Positions 7,575 to 17,819 are shown, counted from the first letter of the stretch. The stretch: 64,000 nucleotides of DNA from AP-15 sp963750195 (GCA_963750195.1 CAVVPS010000010.1:372001-436000); one strand, 5' to 3'. The notes: generated by a model not told the origin, from the sequence alone. A program made the numbers and translations.

Positions 7575-9106
7575 ATGAGAACGCCAGAACCGAGCCCGGA
7601 GCAGCAATCATTCGGGCTCGGGCAGACCCGGCGCCGGCATTTCACCCATCCGATTAACTTCGGCCTTGCGGCCTCCTGCATATCGGCTTGGCTGTTCGCG
7701 GAACCCGCCGCTGCCGCGCCTCCGCCATTGCTGGTGCCGGGCGAGATCGAAGCCCTTCAGCCTAATCTGGCCGAGGGCGGCGTTGGCGAGGGACCATTCG
7801 GGTTTCTGACGGGGATCTCAAAGAGCGGCAATCTGCTCGGCGATATGTGGGGCTTGCGCCCGCTGCTCAGCAAATACGGTATCTCGTTGGCCGTATCGGA
7901 GACCAGCGAAGTGCTTGGCAACGTTACCGGCGGCGTCCGCCAAGGCTTCGAATATGACGGCCTGACCCAGATGGCGGTGCAGCTCGACACGCAGCAGGCG
8001 TTCGGCTGGTACGGCGGCACGTTCCGAGCAAGCGCGCTTCAAATCCACGGACGCAATCTGAGCGCGGACAATTTGCTGACGTTGCAGACTGCGAGCGGGA
8101 TCGAGGCAGATCCGGGGGCGCGTCTGTGGGAGCTTTGGTATCAGCAGAAATTTCTCGATGAAGACCGGGCGGATGTGAGGATCGGGCAGATGAGCCTCGA
8201 TCAGGAATTCATCGTCAGCCAGAACGCTCTGGTGTTCGTTAATACGATGTTCGGCTGGCCGTTGGTGCCGTCTGACGATCTTCCCGGCGGCGGTCCCGCC
8301 TATCCCCTTTCGGCCCTCGGCGTGCGGCTGCGGGCGCGTACGACCGACTCGCTGACGGCGCTGCTCGCGGTGACCAACGGCAATCCCGCGCCCAATAATC
8401 TGGGCGATCCGCAGCAGCAAAACCCGTCGGGCACCAGCTTTCCGCTCAATGGCGGGGCGCTGGTATTCGGTGAGCTGCAATATTCCTATCCGGTACTCGG
8501 TGCGATGGTCACATCGGAGCAGGGGCAGGTAAAACCCGGCACCGTCAAAGTCGGATTCTGGTACAACAGCGAAGAATTCGACGATCTGCTGTTCGACGAC
8601 ATGGGGCTGTCTTTGGCCAACCCGCTGAGCAGTGGCACGCCGCTTGAGCATCATGGAAACTACAGTCTGTACGGCGTGCTCGATCAGGGGGTCGCGCAGT
8701 CACCCGGGGGAGGCACGCTGAACTTTTTCACCCGGGTAATGGGAACTCCGCAGGGCAACCGCAACCCGGTGATCTTCAGCCTGAATGCTGGCTTCACCCT
8801 GCATGGTCCGATCCCAAGCCGTAACAACGACACTGCCGGGATCGGCATGGGCTATGGCCGGGTCACTGGTTCCACCACCGCGCTGGATCAACAGGCCGCT
8901 TTTTTCACCGGCACCTCCGTCCCGGTAAGGACCGGCGAGACCTTTATCGAGCTCACCTATCAGTATCAACTGACCCCTGCGGTGCAGCTTCAGCCCGACT
9001 TCCAATACGTGTTCAACCCGGGGGCCGGCGTCGCCAATCCGAACAGCCGAACCAAAGTATCAAGGACGAAGCGGTGCTCGGGTTCCGGGTGAACCTCACT
9101 TTTTGA
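7575..9106 (+). CDS. OprB-family carbohydrate-selective porin-like protein, 3' frameshift
   Basis: This is an outer-membrane beta-barrel of about 510 aa. After a 25-30 residue N-terminal extension comes a signal peptide (FGLAASCISAWLFAEPAAAA). The mature protein contains OprB-type segments: LLGDMWGLRPLLSKYGISL, a region ending LWELWYQQKFLDEDRADVRIGQM, and FIELTYQYQLTPAVQLQPDFQYVFNPGAG. The frame breaks near 9047-9058. In the shifted frame the gene ends IKDEAVLGFRVNLTF, with the terminal Phe expected for BAM-inserted barrels, at TGA 9106; the unshifted frame gives a nonsense tail. OprB relatives move sugars or other small solutes; here the neighbours and upstream motif suggest an iron- or metal-linked role, which is inference. 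Confidence 0.8.
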
Positions 9107-9205
9107 GAAGGCGCGGCGGCCCTGGGCTCATGGACAGCGCGGGCATGCTATGCGCCGGTCGCTTGGGATCGCATCTTGACCGGGCTCGATCGACGGCGCA
9201 ATGTG

Positions 9206-9224
9206 ATTGCGAGTTATTCGCAAT
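9206..9224 (+). promoter_or_regulatory. Fur-box-like perfect palindrome
   Basis: ATTGCGA-GTTAT-TCGCAAT is a perfect 7-bp inverted repeat with a 5-nt spacer, 25 bases before the start of the beta-propeller gene that leads into the DyP peroxidase gene. Its words match the high-GC form of Fur boxes and resemble the motif upstream of the porin at 7467-7509. Binding by Fur (or a related iron regulator) is inferred. Confidence 0.5.
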
Positions 9225-9248
9225 TCGGAGCTAGCGGGAGCAAGGACG

Positions 9249-10415
9249 ATGACGCGTTGCTGGGAAAGAGGTGGATTGGGGGCGGGATTGGGCGCCGCTG
9301 CCATGCTGCTCGCGGCGACCCTGGCGCCGATCAGCGCTGCACGATCGGCCAACACGCCGGGCTTGCTCGACACGATCCACCGGCATGTCACCGTGACCAC
9401 CACCATAATCAACAATGGCGATCTCAATCCTTACGCGGTTGTCGTCGCCCCTGCCACTGTCGGGAAAATCCAACAGGGCGATGTCCTTGTCGACAATTTC
9501 AACAACATGTCGAATTTGCAGGGTACCGGTACGACCATCATCAGCTATCGCCCTTCGACCAAGACCACGACGCTGTTTGCCAAATTGCCTCAGAACATAG
9601 CCCAGTGTCCTGGCGGCACCGGATTAACGACGGCGATGACGGCGCTGAAAAGCGGCTGGGTCATCGTCGGCAGCACACCGAGCACCGACGGGACCACCCG
9701 CACCAAGGGCAGTGGCTGCCTGCTGGTGCTCAACGCCAATGGTCAGCTGAATACGGTATGGGCCGGCCCCACGATCAATGGTCCGTGGGGCAATATGGCG
9801 ACCGTCGACAATGGCTCGATCGCCACGCTGTTCATCAGCATGGCAGGGTTCGACGTGCCCGGTCCGGACGTGCACGATGCCACCGGCTCATCAGTGATCG
9901 TAAACAAGGCGACCGTCCTGCGCCTCCAGCTTTCGATCCCCCCGGGACAGCCGCCGGCGATCACCAACCAGACCGTGGTCGCGAATGGTTTCGGCCAGCG
10001 AGCGGATAAGGATGTGTTTCTGATCGGCCCGACTGGGTTGGCGCTGGGCTCGGATAACACGCTCTATGTGTCGGATGCGCTCGGTAATCAGATTGTTGCG
10101 ATCCCTGACGCGACGACGCGCACCAGCAGCGCCGGCACCGGGCGCGTGGTGACCAAGGACGGGCTGTTGAAACGACCGCTGGCCCTGGCGATGACGGCGG
10201 ACGGTCATCTTTTAACCTGCAACGGATTGAACGGTCAGGTCGTCGAGATCGATCCGGCCACCGGCAGGCAGCTCTATGCCCAATGGATCGACGCGAACCA
10301 GGCGCAATCCCCGCCCGGCAGTGGCGACCTCTTCGGCCTCGCGATGAGCCCCGACGGCAAGAGCTTTTATTATGTCGAAGACGACATGAACACCTTGGTC
10401 GAGGGGACGCGGTGA
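9249..10415 (+). CDS. Secreted NHL/SMP-30-like beta-propeller protein
   Basis: The ATG at 9249 follows AAGGA; an upstream in-frame ATG (9207) lies inside the palindromic site and is less likely. The N-terminus is a signal peptide (GAGLGAAAMLLAATLAPISAARSA). The rest repeats propeller-blade-like phrases such as LIGPTGLALGSDNTLYVSDALGNQIVAIPDA, RPLALAMTADGHLLTCNGLNGQVVEIDPATG and DLFGLAMSPDGKSFYYVEDD, typical of six-bladed NHL or SMP-30 folds. About 388 aa. Its stop overlaps the GTG start of the DyP gene (GTGA), so the two are probably translationally coupled. Function is unknown; a periplasmic partner of the peroxidase is possible. Confidence 0.75.
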   Translation: MTRCWERGGLGAGLGAAAMLLAATLAPISAARSANTPGLLDTIHRHVTVTTTIINNGDLNPYAVVVAPATVGKIQQGDVLVDNFNNMSNLQGTGTTIISYRPSTKTTTLFAKLPQNIAQCPGGTGLTTAMTALKSGWVIVGSTPSTDGTTRTKGSGCLLVLNANGQLNTVWAGPTINGPWGNMATVDNGSIATLFISMAGFDVPGPDVHDATGSSVIVNKATVLRLQLSIPPGQPPAITNQTVVANGFGQRADKDVFLIGPTGLALGSDNTLYVSDALGNQIVAIPDATTRTSSAGTGRVVTKDGLLKRPLALAMTADGHLLTCNGLNGQVVEIDPATGRQLYAQWIDANQAQSPPGSGDLFGLAMSPDGKSFYYVEDDMNTLVEGTR

Positions 10416-11722
10416 GCCGAGGAAACGGCGAAGGGTTGCGTCCGACCCGACGCGGTCTGGTTCGCGCCGCGGCGGGGCTGGCGGCCGTCGCCGGATCGGG
10501 TCTCGGCGTTGGCGGTGTTGCCGAAGCGCTAGTCGAGACAAAGAGCGGGGCCGCCGCCGTAAATGACGCCAAGAGTGCGGTCGAGCCGTTTTGGGGCGAG
10601 CACCAGGGCGGGATCACGACGCCGGTGCAGGGTCATACCTATCTTGCTGCACTCGATCTTCAGACGGCCAAGCGCGACGATCTGATCTGGCTGCTGCGCG
10701 GGTGGACCGCTGCCGCCGCCAGGATGGCCGCCGGTCATTCGGCCGAGCCGATCGGGCAAGACGCCGCGGTCCCCGGCCCCGACACCGGCGCGGCGCTGGG
10801 CTTGCCGCCGGCGCGGCTGACGGTGACTTTCGGGTTTGGCGCCGGATTGTTCGTCAAGGACGGAAAGGACCGCTACGGTCTCGCGGCCCACCGGCCGCCG
10901 GCGCTGGTCGATCTCCCCCGCTTCAACGGCGATCAGTTGCTCGATACGCGTACCGGCGGCGATTTATCGATCCAGGCTTGCGCCGACGATCCTCAGGTCG
11001 CCTTCCACGCCGTTCGCGAACTGGTGCGGCTGGCCTATGGCGCGGCCGAAATGCGCTGGGCGCAGACCGGCTTCACCGCCGATTTCGGCCCGAAGCAGAC
11101 ACCGCGCAATCTGATGGGTTTCAAGGACGGGACCAATAATCCATCGGTCGGCGATCCCGGCATGATGGAGAAATTCGTATGGGTCGGCGAGGAAGGCCCG
11201 GCGTGGATGCAGGGCGGGAGTTACGTGGTCTTTCGGCGAATCCGAATGGCGCTGGAGCATTGGGACCGCATGAAGGTCGATTTTCAGGAGCAGACCTTTG
11301 GCCGTCACAAATATTCGGGCGCGCCTTTGGGCCTGAAAAACGAGTTCGATCCGCTCGACTTGAATGCGACCGGCAAGGACGGGAACCCGGTCATTCCCGA
11401 AAGCGCCCATGTCCGTCTCGCCGCCGCGGCGAGTAACGACGGCGCGCAAATCCTGCGGCGGCCCTATTCATACAATGACGGCGTCAATTTCACCGCCGAG
11501 CGCTGGCCGCCCTGGCGGCAGGGAATGGAATATGACGCCGGTTTGTTCTTCGTCTGCTACCAGCGCGATCCGCGGACCGGGTTCATAAAGATCTTCGACA
11601 AGATGGCGAAATTCGACATGCTCAATCAATTCGTGACTCACACCGGCGGCGGTCTTTTCGCCTGTCCCGGCGGCGTCGCGCAAGGCGAATTCGTCGGTCA
11701 GCGACTGTTCGAATCAGGCTAA
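10412..11722 (+). CDS. Tat-exported DyP-type peroxidase (EfeB-like)
   Basis: The GTG at 10412 overlaps the previous stop. The N-terminus RPTRRGLVRAAAGLAAVAGSG is a twin-arginine signal, which exports folded haem protein to the periplasm. The catalytic segment NLMGFKDGTNNP holds the DyP GxxDG signature (distal Asp), and the C-terminal region (GLFFVCYQRDPRTGFIKIFDKMAKFDMLNQFVTHTGGGLFACPGG) is typical of EfeB/YcdB. Length about 436 aa matches EfeB. EfeB proteins oxidise or deferrochelate haem and work with the EfeUO iron-uptake proteins; those are not adjacent here. The Fur-like site upstream fits an iron role. Confidence 0.9.
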   Translation: MSRGNGEGLRPTRRGLVRAAAGLAAVAGSGLGVGGVAEALVETKSGAAAVNDAKSAVEPFWGEHQGGITTPVQGHTYLAALDLQTAKRDDLIWLLRGWTAAAARMAAGHSAEPIGQDAAVPGPDTGAALGLPPARLTVTFGFGAGLFVKDGKDRYGLAAHRPPALVDLPRFNGDQLLDTRTGGDLSIQACADDPQVAFHAVRELVRLAYGAAEMRWAQTGFTADFGPKQTPRNLMGFKDGTNNPSVGDPGMMEKFVWVGEEGPAWMQGGSYVVFRRIRMALEHWDRMKVDFQEQTFGRHKYSGAPLGLKNEFDPLDLNATGKDGNPVIPESAHVRLAAAASNDGAQILRRPYSYNDGVNFTAERWPPWRQGMEYDAGLFFVCYQRDPRTGFIKIFDKMAKFDMLNQFVTHTGGGLFACPGGVAQGEFVGQRLFESG

Positions 11723-11896
11723 AAAGGCGCCGCCGAGCTTCGGCACACCGGCGAATTTTCAACTGCGGACATTCGATGTTTGCGTGCGCGGCTGAGGGCG
11801 GTCGGCCGAGCTGCGGCATTTCTTGGGCCGATGCCGCCCATCGCGCATTGCGTCCGAAACACGCAAAAAATTCACGCAGTCCGCGCGAGGCGCAGG

Positions 11897-11925
11897 TTGA
11901 CAATGTCCGTTAAGGTTAATATCGG
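11897..11925 (+). promoter_or_regulatory. Possible promoter of the multicopper oxidase operon
   Basis: TTGACA (11897-11902), 17 nt, then TATCGG (11920-11925), about 34 bases before the ATG at 11959. The -35 is perfect but the -10 is weak (3/6). The rest of the 236-base gap from 11723 shows no gene. Confidence 0.35.
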
Positions 11926-11958
11926 TGTGCATTCTGAAATCGGTAGTCGGATGCGATC

Positions 11959-13581
11959 ATGACCAAGCTATTCGGCGGCCTCGTCGTACTGTTGGCGGCG
12001 TGCGGAATTTTACCGACGATCGCCGCGGCGCACAGCACTGCGTCCTGTCCGCGCCCTGCGGCGGGAAGTGTGGCCGCACAACCGCCGAGCCTGTACAGCA
12101 AAGGCGGCGTGCTGAATGTATACTTCAAGTATTACACTACAGTAGATGCGGCCGGGCGAACGTTGTTCTGCTTCGTTACACCGGACGGGCTCGAGTCGCC
12201 GACTTTGTATCTCCATCCCGGAGATACGCTCAACATGCTGGTGACCAACCTCAATCCGCCGCCGCCGGCAGGGTCGCCGACCGAGATCGTATCGAACGCG
12301 TCGGATGCTTGCGGCGATGTGACGATGACGATCACCTCGCTCAACGTGCACTTTCACGGCACCAACACTTCGCCGCGCTGCCATGGCGATCAGGTGATCC
12401 ACACGCTGATCAACTCAGGTCAGACGTTCATCTACAGTCTGAAATTTCCGACCAGCGAGCCGCCCGGGCTCTACTGGTACCATCCGCACGTTCACGGGAT
12501 TGCCGAAGCGGCAGTTCAGGGCGGTGCCTCTGGAGCAATTGTCGTCGAGGGGATCGAGAATATCCAACCCGCGGTCGCCGGATTGCCGGAACGCGTGCTG
12601 ATCGTCCGTGACCAGACGATACCCAACGGCCCGATGCCTGGCGGAGGGGTGCCGTCATGGGACGTGTCGCTGAATTATGTCCCGATTTCTTAGTGCGATC
12701 CCAACTATCAGCCGGCCATCATCGAGATGAAGCCGGGTCAGCAAGAATTCTGGCGGGTGGCAAACGCCTCGGCCGACACGATCCTCGATTTGCAACTGCA
12801 ATATGACGGGGTGCTGCAACCTTTGCAGGTGGTGGCGCTCGACGGCGTGCCGACCGGATCGCAGGACGGCACCAGGCAAGGCAAGCTAGTGACTCAGACC
12901 GATATTCTGGTGGCGCCCGCAGCGCGCGCCGAATTCATCGTCACCGGTCCATCGGCGACGGTCAATCAGGCGACATTTCAGACTTTCAAGATCGATACCG
13001 GCCCCGGCGGTGACAGCGATCCGACGCGCCCCCTGGCCAGCATCGGCACCACGGCGATGCCGCCGCCGCTGCCGGTGATCCCGGCACCCTCGCAGGCGCC
13101 CTACCCGCAGCTCTTCGAGGGCCTCGCCGCCGCCCCGGTCAGCGCGCGACGCACGCTCTACTTCTCCGAGGTGCTCTCGGACCCGACCAACCCGGCGAGC
13201 CCGACGAATTTTTTCATCACGGTCGACGGCGCGACACCGGTGCTGTTCGACCCCAACAACCCGCCGGCGATTAAGACGACGCAGGGCTCCGTCGAGGATT
13301 GGATCGTCCAAAACCGCACTATGGAAAATCACGAATTTCATATGCACCAGATTCATTTTTTGCTGCTCGAACAGAACGGGGTTCGGGTGCCGGCGCAGCA
13401 GCGCCAGTTCCTCGACATGATCCAGGTTCCCTATTGGACCGGGACCGGGCCTTATCCGAGCGTCAAGGTGCGGATGGATTTCCGCGGGCCGGACATCGGC
13501 GATTTCGTCTATCACTGTCACATCCTCGGCCATGAGGATAACGGCATGATGGCGATCATCCGGGTGCTTCCGAAAACGTGA
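11959..13581 (+). CDS. Multicopper oxidase with an internal stop codon
   Basis: A periplasmic copper oxidase of the laccase/CueO type. Signal peptide FGGLVVLLAACGILPTIAAAH. All four copper motifs are present: HFHG and HPHVHG in the N-terminal cupredoxin domain, then NHEFHMHQIHF and HCHILGHEDNGMM at the C-terminus (T1 Cys and axial Met included). A TAG at 12691-12693 interrupts the frame after LNYVPIS; the same frame continues with CDPNYQPAIIEMKPGQQEFWR, so it is a point change rather than an indel. It may be a sequencing error, a recent mutation, or an inactivated gene. It overlaps the SCO gene start by 4 bases, in an apparent operon with SCO and cytochrome c. Confidence 0.85.
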
Positions 13582-14195
13582 GGATGCCCCGCGGGTGTGC
13601 TGCGACGAGCCGCCGCTTAATCGCCGGGATCATCGCAGCCCTCGGCACATTCGGCGCCGCAGCGTCGCCGGCGACGGCGCAGGCCGAACCACACAGGGTG
13701 ACCGTGCCGTCGATTCCCGGCATGACCGACCGCTTCGCGCTCAAAACGACTGCCGGCCACGACGTCACCGAGGCGAGCTTTCCCGGCAAGTGGCTCGTCA
13801 TCTATTTCGGCTACACGCTGTGCCCCGACGCCTGTCCGACCGCTTTGAACGCGATGGCGGGCGCGCTCGGCGAATTGGGGCCGCTTGCTGTCAAAGTCCA
13901 GCCGCTTTTCATTACGGTCGATCCGCAGCGCGACACGCCGCAGACCTTGACCGACTATGTCAAGGCCTTCGATCCGCGAATTCTCGGCCTCTCCGGAAAC
14001 GACGCCCAGACCGCTGCTGCCGCCAAAGCCTTTCATGTCTACTATGCTGTGCGAAAGCTGGGTAACGACGAATACGCGATCGACCACAGCTCGTTTATCT
14101 ATGTCGTCAACCCCGCCGGTCAGGTCGTCGAGTTGCTGACCGGGAACCTGCCCGCCCATTCGATAACGGCGGCGCTGCGCGACCTGATTAAATGA
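13578..14195 (+). CDS. SCO1/SenC/PrrC copper chaperone family protein
   Basis: A thioredoxin-fold protein of about 205 aa with an N-terminal signal (IAGIIAALGTFGAAASPATAQA). The family copper ligands are present: CPDACP (CxxxC), the TVDPQRDTP segment and the conserved His in DHSSFIYVV. SCO proteins deliver copper to cytochrome oxidase or periplasmic copper enzymes. The GTG start overlaps the end of the multicopper oxidase gene and its stop overlaps the cytochrome gene start, suggesting a role in loading or servicing that oxidase. Confidence 0.92.
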   Translation: MRMPRGCAATSRRLIAGIIAALGTFGAAASPATAQAEPHRVTVPSIPGMTDRFALKTTAGHDVTEASFPGKWLVIYFGYTLCPDACPTALNAMAGALGELGPLAVKVQPLFITVDPQRDTPQTLTDYVKAFDPRILGLSGNDAQTAAAAKAFHVYYAVRKLGNDEYAIDHSSFIYVVNPAGQVVELLTGNLPAHSITAALRDLIK

Positions 14196-14754
14196 AGGTG
14201 CGCCGGAGGGTCTTCGGCGTCGCTGCCGCGATCGCATTGGCGCTGCTGGCGCGCCTCTCAGCCGGGCGGGCCAAGCCACCGATAATCATATCGCCGATGT
14301 CGATGACCGCGCCTCGGTTATTCTCGGCAAGCGGCTTTACCTCGGCCATTGCGCCGGCTGTCATGGCCGCAACCTGCAAGGCCAGCCATTGTGGCAAATC
14401 GTCGACGCCTATGCCGGCAGGCGAGCACCCGCTTTGGACGAGAGCGGCTACATCTGGCAGCATTCCGACGAAGATATTTTCCATGTGACCAAATACGGCA
14501 ATTCGGCCGGGATGCCGCCTGCCGCCATCTCCGCCATGCCGGCGTTTAAGGACGCGTTGAACGATCGCCAGATCCTCGCGATTGTCGCCTTTATCAAGGC
14601 ACGGTGGCCGCTCGGCCTGCGTGTTCTGCAGGCGATGCGCAACCCGGGTTTGGCCGGAATGCCGGTGAACGCGAATAGTGCCGCTTGGCAATTGCCGCCG
14701 AACTGCAACGCGGTTTTGCGGCGCAGCGAAGCCGCAGCGGCACAAGCGAAATAG
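14192..14754 (+). CDS. Exported mono-haem cytochrome c, frameshifted
   Basis: The start MKVRRRVFGVAAAIALALLARLSAG is a signal peptide overlapping the SCO stop. The frame shifts near 14270-14285. The shifted frame reads ILGKRLYLGHCAGCHGRNLQGQ, with the CAGCH haem site, then a distal Met candidate in KYGNSAGMPP and the C-terminal helix LNDRQILAIVAFIKARW, as in small class I cytochromes (cytochrome_CBB3/C family). One base is missing for a continuous frame. It could accept electrons from, or pass them to, the adjacent copper oxidase. Confidence 0.75.
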
Positions 14755-14771
14755 CTGGAGACGGCACGACA

Positions 14772-15065
14772 ATGAGACCTGCGCTGCCGGTCGCGGCCGC
14801 CAGCTCCGCCCTCTCAGTGTTCGCCCTGCGACCACTGACGGCGAATGCCGAGATGGACCGCCGCCCGATTAATGCGAGTAGCCAAAGTGCGAAATATCAC
14901 GGGGAGAATCCCTGTCTTTCACGCCATCACCCGGGCGTCTTCGAGGATCATGTCGGAGGCTTTTTCGCCGATCATGATCGACGGCGCGTTGGTGTTGCCG
15001 GCCGGGACGGAAGGCATAACCGAAGCGTCGACGACGCGCAGATGCCCGATGCCGCGCACTCGTAG
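14772..15065 (+). CDS. Short exported-protein-like ORF, doubtful
   Basis: An ATG 18 bases after the cytochrome stop opens MRPALPVAAASSALSVFALRPLTANA, a plausible signal peptide, with GGAG upstream. Beyond about residue 45 the ORF runs antisense to the GMC oxidoreductase 3' end and its sequence looks like a shadow. It may be the remnant of a fourth operon gene whose body was lost. No family recognised. Confidence 0.25.
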   Translation: MRPALPVAAASSALSVFALRPLTANAEMDRRPINASSQSAKYHGENPCLSRHHPGVFEDHVGGFFADHDRRRVGVAGRDGRHNRSVDDAQMPDAAHS

Positions 15066-16539
15066 CCGCGGATCGAGCACCGCCGCCTCATCCGTCCCCA
15101 TGCGGCAGGTGCCCACAGGGTGCAGGTTGGAGATGCCATTTTTGCGAATGGCGGCCTCGAATTCCGCGTCGGTGTTGACGTCCTTACCCGGGATCAGTTC
15201 AGCGGCGACATAATCGGAGAGCGCCGGTTGATTGACGATCTTGCGCGCCAGCCGCATCCCGGCGGTCAGCGCCTGCAAATCGTAATGGGTTTTCAGGAAG
15301 TTAAAGCGGATAGCCGGGGGCGAGAGCGGATCGGCGCTCTTTACCCGAACCTCGCCGCGCGCGTCGGGGCGCAGATGCACCGCACTGACCGTGAAGCCCG
15401 GGAAGGGATGCGGATAGACTCTTTCCGGGTTCGTTCGGCAAAGCTCCACAAGCGAAATTGAGCTGGATGCGGGTCGATCGAGACGCTGGTCGCTGCGCGC
15501 AAAGCCGCCGGCGCAGATCCCGTTGGTCGCCAACGGCCCGGTCCGGAACAGCATGTACTGGAGACCGGCCACCCCTTTGCGCAATGGGTTGTTGGCGACA
15601 TCGTTCAGGGTGATCGGCTTGGTACAGCGAAAGGCCAGCCGAACGTAGAAGTGATCCTGCAGATCGGCGCCGACGGCCGGCATGTCGCGCACCACCGGAA
15701 TGCCGAGACCGCGCAGCAGTTCGTCCGGCCCTAGCCCGGATAATTGCAATAGCTGCGGCGAATTGAAGACGCCGCCGCAGACGATCACCTCGCCCCGCGC
15801 CCAAGCGGTTTGACGGGCCCCGCTTCTTAAATACTCGACGCCGGTCGCCCGGCCGTTCTCGAACACCACTCGGGTAGCCAGCGCATTTGTCGCGACGGTC
15901 AGGTTCTTGCGATTGCGCGCCGGGCGCAGATAGGCCGCGGAAGTGCTCCAGCGTCGGCGGCGATTGGTCGTGGTCTGGAACGGCCCGGCGCCGTCTTGCT
16001 GTCCGTTATTGAAGTCGTTGTTGGCCGGCAATCCGGCCTCGATCGCCGCGGCGATCCAGTGTTCGGCCAGTTCGAAGCGCGATGGCTGATCGGAGACGCG
16101 TAACGGTCCGCCGGTTCCGTGGAATGCATCCGGCCCGCGCTCCTGATCCTCAGCCTTCTTGAAGTACGGCAATACGCTGTCCCAGTCCCATCCGGTGCAG
16201 CCACGCTGGCGCCATTCGTCGTAATCGGCGGGGTTGCCGCGCATATAGACCATGCCGTTGATCGAGCTGGTGCCGCCCAAGACCTTGCCGCGCGGCTGGT
16301 ACATCGATCGGCCCTCGAGTTCGGGCTCTGGCTCGCTCTCGTACATCCAGTTGACGCGCGGATTGCTGAACAGCCGGCCATAGCCCATCGGCACATGGAT
16401 CCAGGGGGTAGCGATCCTCGCCACCGGCTTCGAGCAGTAGCACGCGATAGCGACCGGGCTCGCTGAGCCGCGCGGCCACGACGCAGCCCGCCGACCCGGC
16501 TCCGGTCACAATGTAATCGTAGGTGTCGTCGGTTGTCAT
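14919..16539 (-). CDS. GMC-family FAD oxidoreductase (choline-dehydrogenase-like), frameshifted
   Basis: The start at 16539 reads MTTDDTYDYIVTGAGSAGCVVAARLSE with the FAD-binding GxGxxG, then EAGGEDRYP. A run of five C near 16420 carries one extra base: with four C the frame continues WIHVPMGYGRLFSNPRVNW. GMC signatures follow: GKVLGGTSSINGMVYMRGNPADYDEW, GGVFNSPQLLQLSGLGP, and the catalytic His region SNLHPVGTCRMG with VDASVMPSVPAGNTNAPSIMIGEKASDMI. A short stretch around 15440-15480 may also be out of frame. It oxidises an alcohol substrate (choline, glucose or polyethylene-glycol type); the substrate cannot be told. It is convergent with the cytochrome operon. Confidence 0.9.
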
Positions 16540-16563
16540 CTCCCCCCTCGCTGCTTTCGGCGC

Positions 16564-17775
16564 CTACGCCCGCAGGGCCACTGGCACGATTCCGGTTGTG
16601 GCTGGGTCCTTCTCGGGAAACAGCAATTCTTCATAAACCTCGATCGTGCGGGCGCACATCGCCTCATGGGTAAAGTTGGCCGCGATGTGCGAGATTGCGC
16701 GCTTGGCGAGCAGCAACCGCTCCCCCGGACCAAGCGACAGCGCGGCGCCGATCGCCGTGGCGAGGGCGGCGGGATCGCGCGCGGGCACCAGCCAGCCGGT
16801 TGCACCGGGCACGATCGTCTCGCGGGCGCCACCATGATCGGTGGCGACCACCGGCCGACCCATCGCCTGTGCTTCGACGATGGTCCGCCCGAAACCCTCG
16901 GGGTCGCTCGACGCCGAGACGACGACATCGGCCAGCATGTATGCGGCGGCCATATCCGGACAGTGCTCGACGATGCGGAACAGCCCGACGAGCTTGCGCC
17001 GCTCGATCGCCGTTTCCAGCTCGCGGCGAAAACCGCGCCGCTGTTCCGCGCCCACCAGCACGCAGCAGATGTCGCGGCGGCCCAGTGCAGCAACCGCAGC
17101 GATAAAATCGAGCCCGCCCTTCCATCTGGTCAGCCGACCCGGCAACATCACCGTCGGCACCCCATCAGGGAGCCGCCATTGCCGTGCGAGGCTGGCGATC
17201 CGCTGGCCGCCAACCCGTCTCGGATCGAAAATATCGAGATCGACGCCGCGCGGTATTGTGCGGAGGCGGTCCGGCTCGACGCCGTACACCTTGGCCGCAT
17301 GGTCGGCGACAAAATCGGAGATAGCGATGACCCGCTCGCCGCGCGCCATGACCGAGTTGTACCAGCGCTTGAGAGCCGAGCCCGCGCCGTAGGCGTTGTG
17401 AAACGTCGTCACGAAATGCCGGCCCGTCGCGTGTGCCGCCGACCACGCGCTCCACGCGGGGGCGCGGCTCCTGGCATGGACGATGTCGATGCCGAGAGCG
17501 CGGATCGCGCGGGCCAGCGCTGCCCTGTTGCGGCGCAGGACCAGCGGATTCTTCGACGCGAGCGGCAGGGTCAGATGGGTTGCGCCAGCGCGGGCGATCT
17601 CGCGTTCGAGGGGGCCACCGGCCGAGGCGACATAGGCGTTCCAGCCGGCCGCGGTCAGCGCCGCCGCCAATTCGACCGTGCCGCGCTCGGCCCCGCCCGA
17701 AACAAGGCTTGGCAAAACCTGCAGAACCGCCGGCGGGCGGCCTTCCGGTAGCTGGGCTACTGGCGGTCGGGGCAT
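16564..17775 (-). CDS. GT4-family glycosyltransferase
   Basis: A GT-B fold, group 1 glycosyltransferase of about 403 aa (start MPRPPVAQLPEG at 17775; an ATG at 17796 would add seven residues). N-terminal acceptor domain: VLQVLPSLVSGGAERGTVELA and HARSRAPAWSAWSA. C-terminal donor domain: VMLPGRLTRWKGGLDFI and the EX7E-type motif in SSDPEGFGRTIVEAQAMGRPVVATDHGG. Such enzymes build surface polysaccharide or lipid-linked sugars from NDP-sugars. It is divergent from the hydrolase at 17820 with only about 44 bases between starts, so both promoters must overlap. Confidence 0.9.
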   Translation of the reverse strand: MPRPPVAQLPEGRPPAVLQVLPSLVSGGAERGTVELAAALTAAGWNAYVASAGGPLEREIARAGATHLTLPLASKNPLVLRRNRAALARAIRALGIDIVHARSRAPAWSAWSAAHATGRHFVTTFHNAYGAGSALKRWYNSVMARGERVIAISDFVADHAAKVYGVEPDRLRTIPRGVDLDIFDPRRVGGQRIASLARQWRLPDGVPTVMLPGRLTRWKGGLDFIAAVAALGRRDICCVLVGAEQRRGFRRELETAIERRKLVGLFRIVEHCPDMAAAYMLADVVVSASSDPEGFGRTIVEAQAMGRPVVATDHGGARETIVPGATGWLVPARDPAALATAIGAALSLGPGERLLLAKRAISHIAANFTHEAMCARTIEVYEELLFPEKDPATTGIVPVALRA

Positions 17776-17819
17776 GGTGTTATCGTCGCCGCCCATTTCC
17801 GCTGTGCCACGAGCTCCCG

